A stretch of DNA of 64,000 nucleotides from Infirmifilum lucidum (GCF_014876775.1 NZ_CP062310.1:62001-126000), one strand, 5' to 3'. Positions 34,764 through 43,229 are shown, counted from the stretch's first letter. Notes: generated by a model from the sequence alone, not told the origin. Numbers and translations are program-made.

Positions 34764-34880
34764 GGTGCTGGCAATGACTTGTAACATATAAGCCTTAAGT
34801 CAACACAGCGGCCGTGCGTCTTGGTGTGTATAGCTTCTTTACATGATTAATTTATTTATATACCACTTTTAGTAGTAAAT

Positions 34881-35039
34881 ATGATGAAGGCGAGAAACGC
34901 CTTTATCTGGGACTTCGACGGAGTTGTCGCGAGCACCCCACACGAAGAGGCCTTCTACGAGGGGGTCTACAACCCGGAGGAGGCCGAATACGCTATTAGG
35001 AAAATCAAAGGAGTCCTCCGAGAGCTCATAAGCGGGTAG
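34881..35039 (+). CDS. Truncated HAD-superfamily protein fragment
   Basis: A 52-aa frame (ATG 34881, TAG 35037-35039) contains AFIWDFDGVVASTP, the motif I (DxDG) of HAD phosphatases, and then stops before motifs II-IV. TATA TTTATATA at 34854-34861 precedes the ATG by about 24 nt. It is probably a gene remnant, since a HAD fold needs 150 or more residues. A real small protein cannot be excluded. Confidence 0.55.
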   Translation: MMKARNAFIWDFDGVVASTPHEEAFYEGVYNPEEAEYAIRKIKGVLRELISG

Positions 35040-35217
35040 TGAAGAGATGCGGGCAGGGTTATATTTTCAAGGCGGTAGATATATTTAACAAAAATAATAC
35101 CTCTAGTAATGCCCCTCCCAGAGACCTTATTTCCATCTTTAAACGACTTCATTAATTTTTTCCAGCTTGGAAATAAGAAATAGTTTATATTCGTTTGAAT
35201 ATATATAACACGAGAAA

Positions 35218-35682
35218 ATGCAGCCCCCGGGCATAGAGGCTGGAATCCACGTCTTCTTCGCGCTGCTCAGCCTACTCTCAGCATCAGCCCTGCTCGCGCT
35301 CCTACATACTGGCTCAACAAATGTAAAAATGATAAGAGCACTTGCACTAGGCACAGCGATCCTGGTGTGGCTTGCGTGGCTTGCCTCCGTTTACGTTTAC
35401 ACTGTTGAGTACCCAGTAGACAAAGCATTAATAGTGAAGTATCCGCAAACAGCTCTTGCACACAAGTTTGGCATGGAAGTAAAGGAACACATATTCTATA
35501 CGGGTTTGCTCTTGAGTACGTTGCTGCCTATTTTCGCGTATACTGACCTGGAGAAGAGCAGAAAGCTCTTACTGTGGGCTACATTGTTCGTGATCTTAGG
35601 CGGGATTGTGGAAGAGATTCTGGGAGGCTGGGTTTCTATATCGGCGAAGATAGCGTGGACACTAAAGGCTGGAGGTGGGTGA
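35218..35682 (+). CDS. Four-span membrane protein
   Basis: A 154-aa protein starting at ATG 35218 in AT-rich DNA (TATA-like boxes at 35182-35190 and 35197-35206). There are four transmembrane helices (about 8-28, 40-62, 93-112 and 118-135), with conserved-looking His and Glu residues near the third (HKFGMEVKEHIFY). It is followed 2 nt later by another membrane protein gene, so the two probably form a complex. I do not recognise the family. Confidence 0.65.
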   Translation: MQPPGIEAGIHVFFALLSLLSASALLALLHTGSTNVKMIRALALGTAILVWLAWLASVYVYTVEYPVDKALIVKYPQTALAHKFGMEVKEHIFYTGLLLSTLLPIFAYTDLEKSRKLLLWATLFVILGGIVEEILGGWVSISAKIAWTLKAGGG

Positions 35683-35684
35683 AC

Positions 35685-35999
35685 ATGAGAGCTGCCGTGT
35701 CCTCAATAATAGGGTACATCGCCGCGGCTATGTTTAACTCAATACTCTTGGTTATCAAAGAAACAAACAAAAGCGTTTTTGACTGGCTGAAAGCTACATT
35801 TGGCCACCACTGGCTTGGTCACGGGATATTAACAATTGCCGTGTTCGTACTGGTTACGCTGTTGGCTTGGTACGCTATCAGGAGATATGAGCCGACGGAC
35901 AGGGATATAGGGAGGTTAGCCATTTTGGTGGTAGTGTTTACAGCATTGAGCGTCATAATTATAGCTGGCTTCTACGCCATAGAAGTAATGGGTCATTAG
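35685..35999 (+). CDS. Three-span membrane protein, partner of 35218
   Basis: A 104-aa protein from ATG 35685, preceded by a ribosome binding site GGAGGTG at 35671-35677 as expected for an internal operon gene. It has three hydrophobic helices and a His-rich loop (FGHHWLGHG) at about 40-48 that could bind heme or metal. Together with the upstream gene it may form a small membrane redox or transport unit; this is speculation. Confidence 0.65.
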   Translation: MRAAVSSIIGYIAAAMFNSILLVIKETNKSVFDWLKATFGHHWLGHGILTIAVFVLVTLLAWYAIRRYEPTDRDIGRLAILVVVFTALSVIIIAGFYAIEVMGH

Positions 36000-36179
36000 T
36001 ATTACTCAAAATAAAGGTGTTTTTTAGCGGGTCTTCACGTCTTGGGTAGCTACAGAAAGGATAGTAATAAACAGTGTTCCAGAATAGAGGGCTAGCGCGC
36101 TTTCGAGGGCTAATGTACTCTTTTCTCAAGGGCCGAGGCGGGAGTACGGGGCGAGCGACTGTGGGATAAGTTAATTAGT

Positions 36180-36195
36180 GATTATCGCGATAATC
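36180..36195. promoter_or_regulatory. Perfect 16-bp palindrome, candidate operator
   Basis: GATTATCGCGATAATC is a perfect palindrome placed between the TATA-like TTAATTAG (36171-36178) and the GTG start at 36201. The gene encodes a ribbon-helix-helix protein, so autorepression at this site is likely. Confidence 0.6.
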
Positions 36196-36200
36196 TACCT

Positions 36201-36587
36201 GTGGGTAGGAAAGTCTTCCTCAGGGGCATCGACGAGAAGGTATACGCGGAGGCAAAGGCTAGGGCGGCCCAGTTGGGGATAACTGTCAGCGAGGCTGTGA
36301 ATATTGCTCTAAAGGCCTGGCTAGAGTCCTCACATGGCCACTGCTCTAGCGGGCCCACTAGCGCTGGGCACGGGGTAGGGGACGAGCAGGGGGTGAGGTA
36401 TAGGGTTGTCGCCAACGACGGGGAGTTTGAGGAGACTTTTGACAGGCTCGAGGACGCTCTTGCGTGGCTACGGAAGCTCTACAGCGAGGGGAGGCTGAGG
36501 AACTCGTACATAGAGCCGCTGGGCGCCAAGAGGGCTAGGATAATCGAGGTCGGCATGGGGTATGACGAGTTGCGAGGAACAGTATGA
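36201..36587 (+). CDS. Ribbon-helix-helix (CopG-like) regulator
   Basis: A 128-aa protein. Residues 4-45 (KVFLRGIDEKVYAEAKARAA, then ITVSEAVNIALKAWL) show the strand-helix-helix of RHH DNA-binding antitoxin-type proteins. The C-terminal 70 residues form a second alpha/beta domain that may contact its partner. Its last 26 nt overlap the retropepsin-like gene, giving a two-gene operon with a toxin-antitoxin-like layout, controlled by the palindrome just upstream. Confidence 0.75.
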   Translation: MGRKVFLRGIDEKVYAEAKARAAQLGITVSEAVNIALKAWLESSHGHCSSGPTSAGHGVGDEQGVRYRVVANDGEFEETFDRLEDALAWLRKLYSEGRLRNSYIEPLGAKRARIIEVGMGYDELRGTV

Positions 36588-36966
36588 TACGTGGAGAAGG
36601 CCTCCCGCGCCGAGGGTGAGGGTCACCCTGGTGAACCCTGTTTCAGGCGACAAAGTTGAAGTCATGGCCTACGTTGACACAGGCTTCGACGGCTCCCTGC
36701 TCCTCACGGCTCCTCTATGGGAGAGACTGCGCCTCGGCCTCATCGAGATGAGAGAGGATGTTTACGCTGTCCACGCGGGATCCCTACCTGTCAGGCTTCA
36801 AGTAGCGCTGGCGAGCATGAGCGTCTGCGGGCTGTTCACGCTGCTCACGCGGGTGTACATGCACCCTCTACTCAAGTGGCCGCTCCTGGGGCGGGAAATC
36901 CTGAACAGGCTCTTAGTGGAGCTGAGAGGCCCAGAGCTCAGAGTGAGGGTCTCCCAGCCGCTTTGA
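36562..36966 (+). CDS. Retropepsin-like aspartic protease paired with RHH regulator
   Basis: A 134-aa protein with AYVDTGFDGSLLL (about 35-47), the clan AA catalytic motif, and a C-terminal WPLLGREILNRL typical of archaeal retropepsin-like proteins. It overlaps the RHH gene by 26 nt, so the two are made together. The protease could cleave the RHH protein or other targets. It is the third such protease within 3.2 kb. Confidence 0.85.
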   Translation: MTSCEEQYDTWRRPPAPRVRVTLVNPVSGDKVEVMAYVDTGFDGSLLLTAPLWERLRLGLIEMREDVYAVHAGSLPVRLQVALASMSVCGLFTLLTRVYMHPLLKWPLLGREILNRLLVELRGPELRVRVSQPL

Positions 36967-36990
36967 GGCTCCGCTATGCCACGGGCTACC

Positions 36991-38163
36991 CTAAGGCTCT
37001 CCCGTTCTGAGGGCTCCCGTGTCTTCAGGCAGGAGGAGCCGCACGGCGAGAGTGGAGGCTAGTGCGGCCGTGCTCGAGGCCAGGAAGAGTAGCCTCGGGC
37101 TTGTTACGTCTGCCAGGTAGCCTGCGGCCATCCCTATGGTTGAACCGTATATCGTCGAGAGCACGCCCTCGAACGCGTAGAAAGTGGCTCTCTCTGTCTC
37201 GTCGCTTATGTCCATTAGGGCCTTGGAGTAGGATACCCAGAAGAGGGGCCACACCGGGACTATGAAGAAGAGGGCGAAGACGAGGGGGTTCGGGGAGAGG
37301 AAGTAGCCCGCGTAGAGTACTGCCCAGCCGAGGCCTGCAAGGGTGAACATCTGCCGCGTTGAGAGCTTGTCTGCTAGCTTGCCGTAGTGTACCGAGGATA
37401 AGCCCGCCAGCACTGTTATCGAGACTACTAGGGACCAGAGCTCGGGCGAGCCCTTGAGGTATTTCAGGAAGTATATGCCAAGTATGCCGCCGCTTATAGC
37501 CCCTGGGAGCGTCATGAGCAGCCTCGCCGCATAGAGACGCCAAAACCTCCTCGGAACGCGCGGGATCCGGACTATGTCCCTGGCTCTAGGCTTAGAGTCC
37601 TTGTTCTCCTCTCTCAACTCGAGGACTAGTAAAAGTGGTATCACGTTCAGGGCCGCGTTTAGCCTCAAGAGGTTCCTGAATCCTATAGTTGAGTAGAGCG
37701 GGCCTGAGGCTAGGCTGCCAAGGAAAGCCCCGAGAACCCCTGCGGCGTTGTACTTCCCCAGGAACTCCCCCCTCCCGTTGCGGAACTTCTCCGCAATTAA
37801 GGCTGAGAAGGCAGAGCCGCCGGCGCTTCCAGTGAAGGCTCCGAGCGACTGTATAGCCACTACCTGCTCGATGCTCGAGGCGAAGCTCAGCGCCGCACTC
37901 GCCACTACCCCGGTGCCAGCGGAGAGGACTATGAAGGCTTTACGCTTGCCGGTGGAGTCTGAGATGCGGGCCCATACCAGTGACATCGCTGCCGTGATAG
38001 CCGCTGGGAGCTGGCTACTAATGCTCGTCGCCAGGAAGCTCTTGCCCGCCAGCTCGAATATGAATACTGGGAGGAACGGCGAGACGAGGTTGCCTGCAAG
38101 GCTAGACACGAACCCATAGGCAAACAACCTTGTCTTCAGGCTGTCCCCTGGGCGCTCTGACAC
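36991..38163 (-). CDS. MFS transporter
   Basis: A 390-aa protein with about twelve transmembrane helices in two halves separated by a charged loop (ELREENKDSKPRARD, about 185-200). The loop after helix 2 has RISDSTGKRK, a variant of the MFS motif A. It starts at GTG 38163, 29 nt after a TATA box (minus strand, 38188-38196). The substrate is not evident; such proteins in archaea are often drug or sugar exporters. Confidence 0.85.
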   Translation of the reverse strand: MSERPGDSLKTRLFAYGFVSSLAGNLVSPFLPVFIFELAGKSFLATSISSQLPAAITAAMSLVWARISDSTGKRKAFIVLSAGTGVVASAALSFASSIEQVVAIQSLGAFTGSAGGSAFSALIAEKFRNGRGEFLGKYNAAGVLGAFLGSLASGPLYSTIGFRNLLRLNAALNVIPLLLVLELREENKDSKPRARDIVRIPRVPRRFWRLYAARLLMTLPGAISGGILGIYFLKYLKGSPELWSLVVSITVLAGLSSVHYGKLADKLSTRQMFTLAGLGWAVLYAGYFLSPNPLVFALFFIVPVWPLFWVSYSKALMDISDETERATFYAFEGVLSTIYGSTIGMAAGYLADVTSPRLLFLASSTAALASTLAVRLLLPEDTGALRTGEP

Positions 38164-38386
38164 AAGGGTCTAACCCCCGGCCGGCTATAAAACCTTTTGA
38201 AAATTCAGAGTTAGTTATCCTCAAGCTAGTTAGGCGTCGTTTAGGCTAGCGCGGGAGAGTTCATAATTTCCACGTGAGTGCCTGGAGCTTGGGAAACCCC
38301 CTCTTCCTGGTGTCGTGCACTACTCGAGCTCTCTCAGTCCTAGTGGCGTACATGGCTTTTAAGAGTATGTCTCATGAGGCGCAGAG

Positions 38387-38448
38387 CCGAAAACTAGGCT
38401 TGGGGTTTCCAAGAGCCCCTACCCCTGCAGGGGCCCCGAGGTTTTCGG
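38387..38448. other. Multi-hairpin element (three-way junction)
   Basis: CCGAAAAC (38387-38394) and GTTTTCGG (38441-38448) form an 8-bp outer stem. Inside are GGCTTGG...CCAAGAGCC and the perfect palindrome CCCCTGCAGGGG (38422-38433). The layout looks like a folded RNA or the end of an IS200/IS605-type element. No transposase is present. Confidence 0.5.
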
Positions 38449-38514
38449 GACACCCCCCTCGTTCCGAGGGGCTTCGACACGGAGCGTCATCGAGGGGAGG
38501 AGGCTCTAGGGTAA

Positions 38515-39564
38515 GTGGCTGTGGAGGAGTTGCTTAGGGAAAACCTGGCTAGGGCTGTCCCAGACTTGGGGGTTCTAGAGGAGGAGGCCGAGAGGTACAG
38601 GCTTAGCCCGGGTGAGAAACAAGGCGTTCTGGCCGACCTGGAGAGAGTCTACTACGTCCTCTGGCTTATGAAAAAACTGGGGGGTACTTCCGCGAAAGAC
38701 TGTGCTTCGGCGGGGGTGCAGTACTCAACTACATTTTCCTCAGGAGCTACGGCTACGCCCCCAGGTTTACCTTTGACCTAGACGCGAGGTGGCTGGGGGA
38801 GGTTAGAGCGAAGCACTCTCTCCTCGAGGAGATAGCCGGGTTCAATGCGTACTTGAGGCGTGAGGTTTCCGTAGACATGCCTGTCTCGAGCACCGCGAGC
38901 ATTCCCCTCTATACCTCCGAGTATGACGCCGAGAAGGACTTCTTCCCAGACATACTCTCACTGAGAATGCCAGTTATCACGAGGTGGAGTAGGCTCGAGT
39001 TCTACCGTTTTGCCTCGAAAGTCTCGGGGGGTCGAGATGGACTACAACTTGATTAGAAGGCTTAAAGCGGTTTTCAGGGAGACTGTCGGGAGAGAAGGCG
39101 CACTGATCGACTACGTCAGGTTTGAGGTCTCGGTGGGGGAGGCTTACCCTTGCAAGTACTACGTCGTGGATCTCCCCTTCAGGCTTGGGAGGCACGAGCT
39201 CAGCATCACCGAGGTGGAGTACCAGCTGGCTGCCAAGATTGCAGGCAGGCTCTGCAGGGACTTCGGGGACGAGTTACCGCTAGTTGCTCACGACATCCTC
39301 AAGGCCGTGCTCGACCTTAGACTGCTACGCCACGTGGACGAGGCTGCTGTGAGGCGCTATGTAGAACAGCTCGGGTGTACTCGCGGCTCGCTCCAGAGGG
39401 TCAGGGAGAACCTCCGCGCAGTCCTAGGCTTCCCAGAGTTCTACGCGAGCCACTACTACCTCTTGGTTAGGAGAGAGTCGGGACTCGAGAACCTGGTTGA
39501 GGGCATTGAAGCGGGTATCCAGAGGGTGCTGGGGGCTCTACGAGAGCCTCAGCGCCCCGTCTAG
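38515..39564 (+). pseudogene. AbiEii-type nucleotidyltransferase, two frameshifts
   Basis: Three consecutive frames together give one AbiEii/DUF1814-like protein of about 350 aa: 38515 to about 38684 (helical N-terminus), about 38680-39030 (LCFGGGAVLNYIF and TFDLDARW, the GG and DxD nucleotidyltransferase motifs), and about 39030-39564 (helical C-terminal part). The first switch is at a six-G run (38679-38684, one G short) and the second at another six-G run (39026-39031, one G too many). No AbiEi antitoxin gene is adjacent. It is either a pseudogene or subject to slippage or sequencing error. Confidence 0.75.
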
Positions 39565-40547
39565 AGGCGTAGGACGACCTTTACTTGATCCCTCTCGAAG
39601 GCCTTCTCGAAGGCCCTCGGCGCGTTCTCTAAGCCGTCCAGCACTGCTGTAGCTAGAGGCTTGACCCTCCCCGTCTTCAGCATGTCTAGAGCAAGCCTGA
39701 ACTCGCGGAAGGTTCCGCACCTAGTCCCCACTATCCTGAGCTCCTTCACAACAGCCTTCGTCAAGTTGGCCTGGAAGACGCCTCCAGGCGTGGACTTCAA
39801 GTGTATGACGCCGCGGGGCCTAGCTATGTCTATGGCCAGGTCTAGGGCACTCGTGCTACCCGTCGCCTCGAACACTACGTCGAAGCCTGGGATGGACGCC
39901 TCGCGCATGTAGTCGCCCAGGGCGGACAGCGGGACAACATCCAGGCCGACGGAGCCGAAGTACTTCGCCTTCGGGCTCCCGTCCCTCACTACTACAGCGG
40001 CGTCCCACACGCCCTTCTCCTTGAGAACCTGGGCCAGGAGGTAGGCTATGTTCCCGCTCCCCAGTATCGCTACCCTATCGCCGGCTCTCACGGGGAACTG
40101 GGCGAGCGCGTTCAGGACTGCCGCGAGCGGCTCGGCGAACGTCGCCATCACCGGGTCCAGGCCTGACGCGTCGTGTAGCGCAGTCACAGGGGCCACGAAG
40201 TACTCGGCCATGCCGCCGTCGAAGTCTATCCCGAGGGTCTTCTTGTAGGGGCAGTGGGTGTACAGGCCGCTCCTGCAGAGCTCGCACTTCCAGCACGGAA
40301 AGTTTATCTCGCTCACGACTAGCCTGCCCAGGAGCTCCCCGGGCCCCTTGACGACGGTGCCCGCGACCTCGTGCCCCAGTGTAATGGGCTTCTTGAAGAG
40401 GGGGTACGTGCCGGAGTAGAACGCCTTGTCTGTGCCGCAGATGCCCACAGCCTCCGTCTTTACAAGCGCCCAGCCCTCAGGGGGCTTGGGGTCTTCTACC
40501 TCCTCTACTCTCAGGTCTCTAGGCCCGTACAGCCTGACGGCCTTCAT
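39561..40547 (-). CDS. Zinc-dependent alcohol dehydrogenase (MDR family)
   Basis: I choose ATG 40547 (MKAVRLYGPRD), 28 nt from a minus-strand TATA (40573-40580), although the frame is open to 40913. The 328-aa product has catalytic zinc motifs (GICGTD and GHEVAGTV), a structural zinc cluster CWKCELCRSGLYTHC and the Rossmann Gly motif ILGSGNIAYL. It would oxidise or reduce an alcohol or polyol with NAD(P). The substrate is unknown. It overlaps the end of the AbiEii pseudogene by 4 nt and is divergent from hypA. Confidence 0.9.
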   Translation of the reverse strand: MKAVRLYGPRDLRVEEVEDPKPPEGWALVKTEAVGICGTDKAFYSGTYPLFKKPITLGHEVAGTVVKGPGELLGRLVVSEINFPCWKCELCRSGLYTHCPYKKTLGIDFDGGMAEYFVAPVTALHDASGLDPVMATFAEPLAAVLNALAQFPVRAGDRVAILGSGNIAYLLAQVLKEKGVWDAAVVVRDGSPKAKYFGSVGLDVVPLSALGDYMREASIPGFDVVFEATGSTSALDLAIDIARPRGVIHLKSTPGGVFQANLTKAVVKELRIVGTRCGTFREFRLALDMLKTGRVKPLATAVLDGLENAPRAFEKAFERDQVKVVLRL

Positions 40548-40623
40548 TAAGAAGTGCAGGGTTCGAGGGCTCATATACTTGACGGCTGATACCTTTATAT
40601 GATCCCGCAGGGTAGCTTTTCGC

Positions 40624-41019
40624 GTGCATGAGTGGGCTTTGGCAGAGGCTGTCGCCAGGACAGTCGAGGAGCTTGTTCTAAGCGGCAGGGACGTGAAACA
40701 CGTGGAGGTCGTCCTCGGTGAGCTCCAGGCCGTGGACGAGGAGGTTTTCCGGGTGGCGCTAGAGGAGCTACTTAGCTCGCTTAGAGCAGAGAAGGGGGTA
40801 AGCGTCGGGGGCTTCACGATCACGAGGGAGAAGGCGCTCTTCAAGTGCAACGTCTGCGGCCACACGTGGAGCCTCGACGAGTGGGGGGTCGCGGAGGAGT
40901 TCAGGGAGGCCATACACTTCGTCCCCGAGGCCGTCCACTCGTACTACTCGTGCCCCAAGTGCGGTAGCAGGGACTTCGAGATAGTCAAGGGCAGGGGCGT
41001 GCAGGTGAGGGTGAGGTAG
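40624..41019 (+). CDS. hypA: HypA, hydrogenase nickel-insertion factor
   Basis: A 131-aa protein that starts MHEWALAEA, the nickel-binding His2-Glu3 start of HypA, and has a zinc domain CNVC...CPKC with the long insertion between the pairs that is usual in archaeal HypA. The GTG start follows TATA at 40592-40600 by 28 nt. It is directly followed by a Mrp/MinD-type ATPase. In Thermococcales the ATPase working with HypA is of this type rather than classical HypB. No hydrogenase genes are in the window. Confidence 0.93.
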   Translation: MHEWALAEAVARTVEELVLSGRDVKHVEVVLGELQAVDEEVFRVALEELLSSLRAEKGVSVGGFTITREKALFKCNVCGHTWSLDEWGVAEEFREAIHFVPEAVHSYYSCPKCGSRDFEIVKGRGVQVRVR

Positions 41020-41745
41020 GTGGAGCTGGACTTCAGGGCCCCCCTCATACGCGAGAGGCTCTCAAGCATAAAACTCGTAGTGCCCGTCGCGAGCCCCAAG
41101 GGCGGCGTCGGGAAGACTACTATCGCGTCAGCCCTCTCCGTGTTGCTGGCGAGGAGCGGCGTCAAGACAGGCGTGCTGGACCTAGACTTCACGAACCCCA
41201 CGACGCACATAATGCTCGGAGTCGACACCGCGTCGGCTATGCCTGAGGAGGAGAAAGGCGTACTGCCCGTCAGAGTGGAGGAGAACCTGGAGCTCATGGG
41301 GCTGGCCTTCTACACAAGGGACAGGCCGCTCCCCCTCAGGGGCCACTCGGTCGTGGACGCGCTACGAGAGGTGCTCGCCATCACGAGGTGGTCCTCGACG
41401 GTGCTCGTAGTAGACTCCCCGCCGGGCCTCTCGGACGCGCTACTGGAGATGCTGAGGCTGGCTAGGGGCTCGAGAGTTCTCGTGGTATCGGCCTGCGACA
41501 AGCTCAGCCTGGTGTCCACGAAGCGGATCCTGGAGTTCCTGGAGCACGAGGGCGTAGCCGTCCTGGGGGTCGTGGCGAACATGTGTAAAGACTGCAGGGG
41601 CCTGGAGGAGGCCCTGGGCGTGAAGCCCCTCGACTGCGTCCCGCGCTTCGAGCAGCTACGGGAGGGGGACAGGGACAGGCTCGCAGAGCTCTTCTCAGGT
41701 ACGTTGGCCGGGGTTCTAGGCAGGGTCAGGGAGGCCTTAGACTAA
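41020..41745 (+). CDS. Mrp/MinD-type ATPase, probable HypB-like nickel chaperone
   Basis: A 241-aa protein with a deviant Walker A PVASPKGGVGKTTIASAL (about 22-39), Walker A' VLDLDFTNP and switch VVDSPPGLSD, plus a CKDC pair near residue 188. It starts at the next base after the hypA stop (GTG), so the two are co-translated. By analogy with the HypA-HypB complex of Thermococcus, where HypB is a Mrp/MinD ATPase, it should load nickel onto [NiFe]-hydrogenase. The function is inferred from family and position. Confidence 0.85.
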   Translation: MELDFRAPLIRERLSSIKLVVPVASPKGGVGKTTIASALSVLLARSGVKTGVLDLDFTNPTTHIMLGVDTASAMPEEEKGVLPVRVEENLELMGLAFYTRDRPLPLRGHSVVDALREVLAITRWSSTVLVVDSPPGLSDALLEMLRLARGSRVLVVSACDKLSLVSTKRILEFLEHEGVAVLGVVANMCKDCRGLEEALGVKPLDCVPRFEQLREGDRDRLAELFSGTLAGVLGRVREALD

Positions 41746-41795
41746 GGGCTCTATACCCGAGGCCAATTTCCCTTCTTTACGCACCGAAATTTTTT

Positions 41796-41834
41796 AGTAT
41801 CATGGTACTAATGATCATGATCATTAGTATCATG
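41796..41834. promoter_or_regulatory. Palindromic operator before ATPase gene
   Basis: A 22-bp perfect palindrome at 41807-41828 (arms ACTAATGATCA / TGATCATTAGT) is flanked by the direct repeat AGTATCATG at 41796-41804 and 41826-41834. It lies immediately upstream of the ATG at 41843, where a repressor would block initiation. Confidence 0.6.
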
Positions 41835-41842
41835 TGGTGTTG

Positions 41843-43141
41843 ATGGCGGGCAGGTTTATCGACAGGGAGGAGGAGCTCGAGTACCTCGAGAGGCTCTACC
41901 GGGAGGGTAGGCCTCACATGGTTGTCCTCTACGGCAGGAGGAGGATAGGCAAGACGGAGCTCGCGAAGAAGTTCATTGAGGGCAAGAAGAGCGTCTACTT
42001 CCACGCGGTGAGGCAGGACTTGAGGCTAGAGGCTGAGAGGCTGGCCCGCGTCGTTTCAAGAGCTCTTGGGACATACGTGGAGCCCGACTTTGAAGAGGTG
42101 TTCAGCAGGCTCGCGGAGCAGGGGAGAGTAGTCGTAGTGATCGACGAGTTCACGCACTGGGTCGAGGAAGACCCCAGGATTCTCACAGTACTCCAGAGGG
42201 TCTGGGACGAGTACCTCGCGCAGAGCAGAGTCTTCCTACTCCTCGTCGCCTCAGCAGCCACGCTCGTCGAGAAGAGTTTCTCCTATGGGAGCGCGCTTTA
42301 CGGCAGGAGAACCGGGCAGTGGAAGCTGGGCGAGCTCGAGCCGAGGTTCGTGCGAGACTTCCTCCCAAACTATAGCCTCGAGGAGCTCGTGGCAGTCTAC
42401 GGTTGCGTGGGCGGCGTGCCATTCTACCTCTCGCTCTTCGACCCCTCGAGGAGCCTAGAGGAGAACATCAACGCACTCTTCTTCAGCAAAGGCGGTGTAC
42501 TCTATGAGGAGGCCGAGAACCTCCTGAGGTACGAGCTGAGAGAGCCCTACACGTACTTCAACATAGTCAGGGCCATTGAGGAGGGCGCCACGTCCTACTC
42601 GGAGATAGCCGACAAGGCTAGAGTGAGCGTCACCACGCTCCCAAAGTACCTCCACGTCCTCGAGAAGATGGGAGTCGTAGAACGCGTCAAGCCCGTCCTC
42701 GGCAGGGCCAGGCCCGTCTACGCTGTTAGAGACAACTACCTGAGGTTCTGGGTCCGCTACGTCCTCCCCAACAAGGACAGAGTCGAACTCGGGGCCTACA
42801 GGTTCAGGCTCCAGGAGATGTGGGACTACCTCCCGCTGGTCTTCGAGGAGATGGTCAGGAGGTCGCTCAAGCACCTCTGGAGGAAAGGCGTCCTCCCCTT
42901 CCTGGGCACGTGCGGGAAGTACTGGGAGAGAGACCTGGAAGTCGACGTCCTCTGCCTGGAAGGCGAGAAAGTCCTCGCGCTCGAGGTGAAGTGGGCCGAG
43001 CTCGACGCCGGCGAGGCGCGGGAAACAGTCCAGGAGCTCAGGAGGAAGCTCGGCTACCGCGAGGGCTACTATGGAGTCGTCGCAAAGAAGATACACGGCT
43101 ACTTCGAGGGCCTGAAAGTGGAGCTGGCAGACTTGTTCTAG
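41843..43141 (+). CDS. Archaeal ATPase with DUF234 nuclease-like C-terminus
   Basis: I choose ATG 41843 (MAGRFIDREEEL; the frame is open from 41834); 432 aa. P-loop VLYGRRRIGKTELAKKF (about 29-45), Walker B VVVVIDEFTHW (about 97-107), a winged-helix segment (SYSEIADKARVSVTTLPKYL), and a C-terminal DUF234 domain with ERDLEVDVLC...VLALEVKWAEL, a PD-(D/E)XK-like pattern. Such MNS-clade STAND-like ATPases are abundant in Thermoproteota and are suspected mobile or defence elements. It is the intact relative of the pseudogene at 32567. Confidence 0.9.
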   Translation: MAGRFIDREEELEYLERLYREGRPHMVVLYGRRRIGKTELAKKFIEGKKSVYFHAVRQDLRLEAERLARVVSRALGTYVEPDFEEVFSRLAEQGRVVVVIDEFTHWVEEDPRILTVLQRVWDEYLAQSRVFLLLVASAATLVEKSFSYGSALYGRRTGQWKLGELEPRFVRDFLPNYSLEELVAVYGCVGGVPFYLSLFDPSRSLEENINALFFSKGGVLYEEAENLLRYELREPYTYFNIVRAIEEGATSYSEIADKARVSVTTLPKYLHVLEKMGVVERVKPVLGRARPVYAVRDNYLRFWVRYVLPNKDRVELGAYRFRLQEMWDYLPLVFEEMVRRSLKHLWRKGVLPFLGTCGKYWERDLEVDVLCLEGEKVLALEVKWAELDAGEARETVQELRRKLGYREGYYGVVAKKIHGYFEGLKVELADLF

Positions 43142-43170
43142 AGCTCCCGGTGTTGGCGCTCTGCGAGAAG

Positions 43171-43225
43171 CTTGTGGATTTAGACTCCACAATCCTTATA
43201 TATTCTTGTGGATTTAGACTCCACA
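43171..43225. promoter_or_regulatory. Twin operators flanking a TATA box
   Basis: Two identical 21-nt copies (43171-43191 and 43205-43225) each contain the inverted repeat TGTGGA-N7-TCCACA. They lie on either side of the TATA box CTTATATA (about 43195-43202) of the gene starting at 43230. A dimeric repressor binding both would occlude TBP. Confidence 0.7.
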
Positions 43226-43229
43226 CAAT

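Noticed and set aside
38274-38520. Protein-coding reading of the 87-codon frame as a TnpB C-terminus
   Set aside because: The frame runs through the hairpin element, and the Pro/Gly-rich translation is not convincing; kept only as a structured element.
42455-43192. 245-codon frame opposite the DUF234 ATPase
   Set aside because: Shadow of the ATPase gene, which has clear Walker motifs and a promoter.
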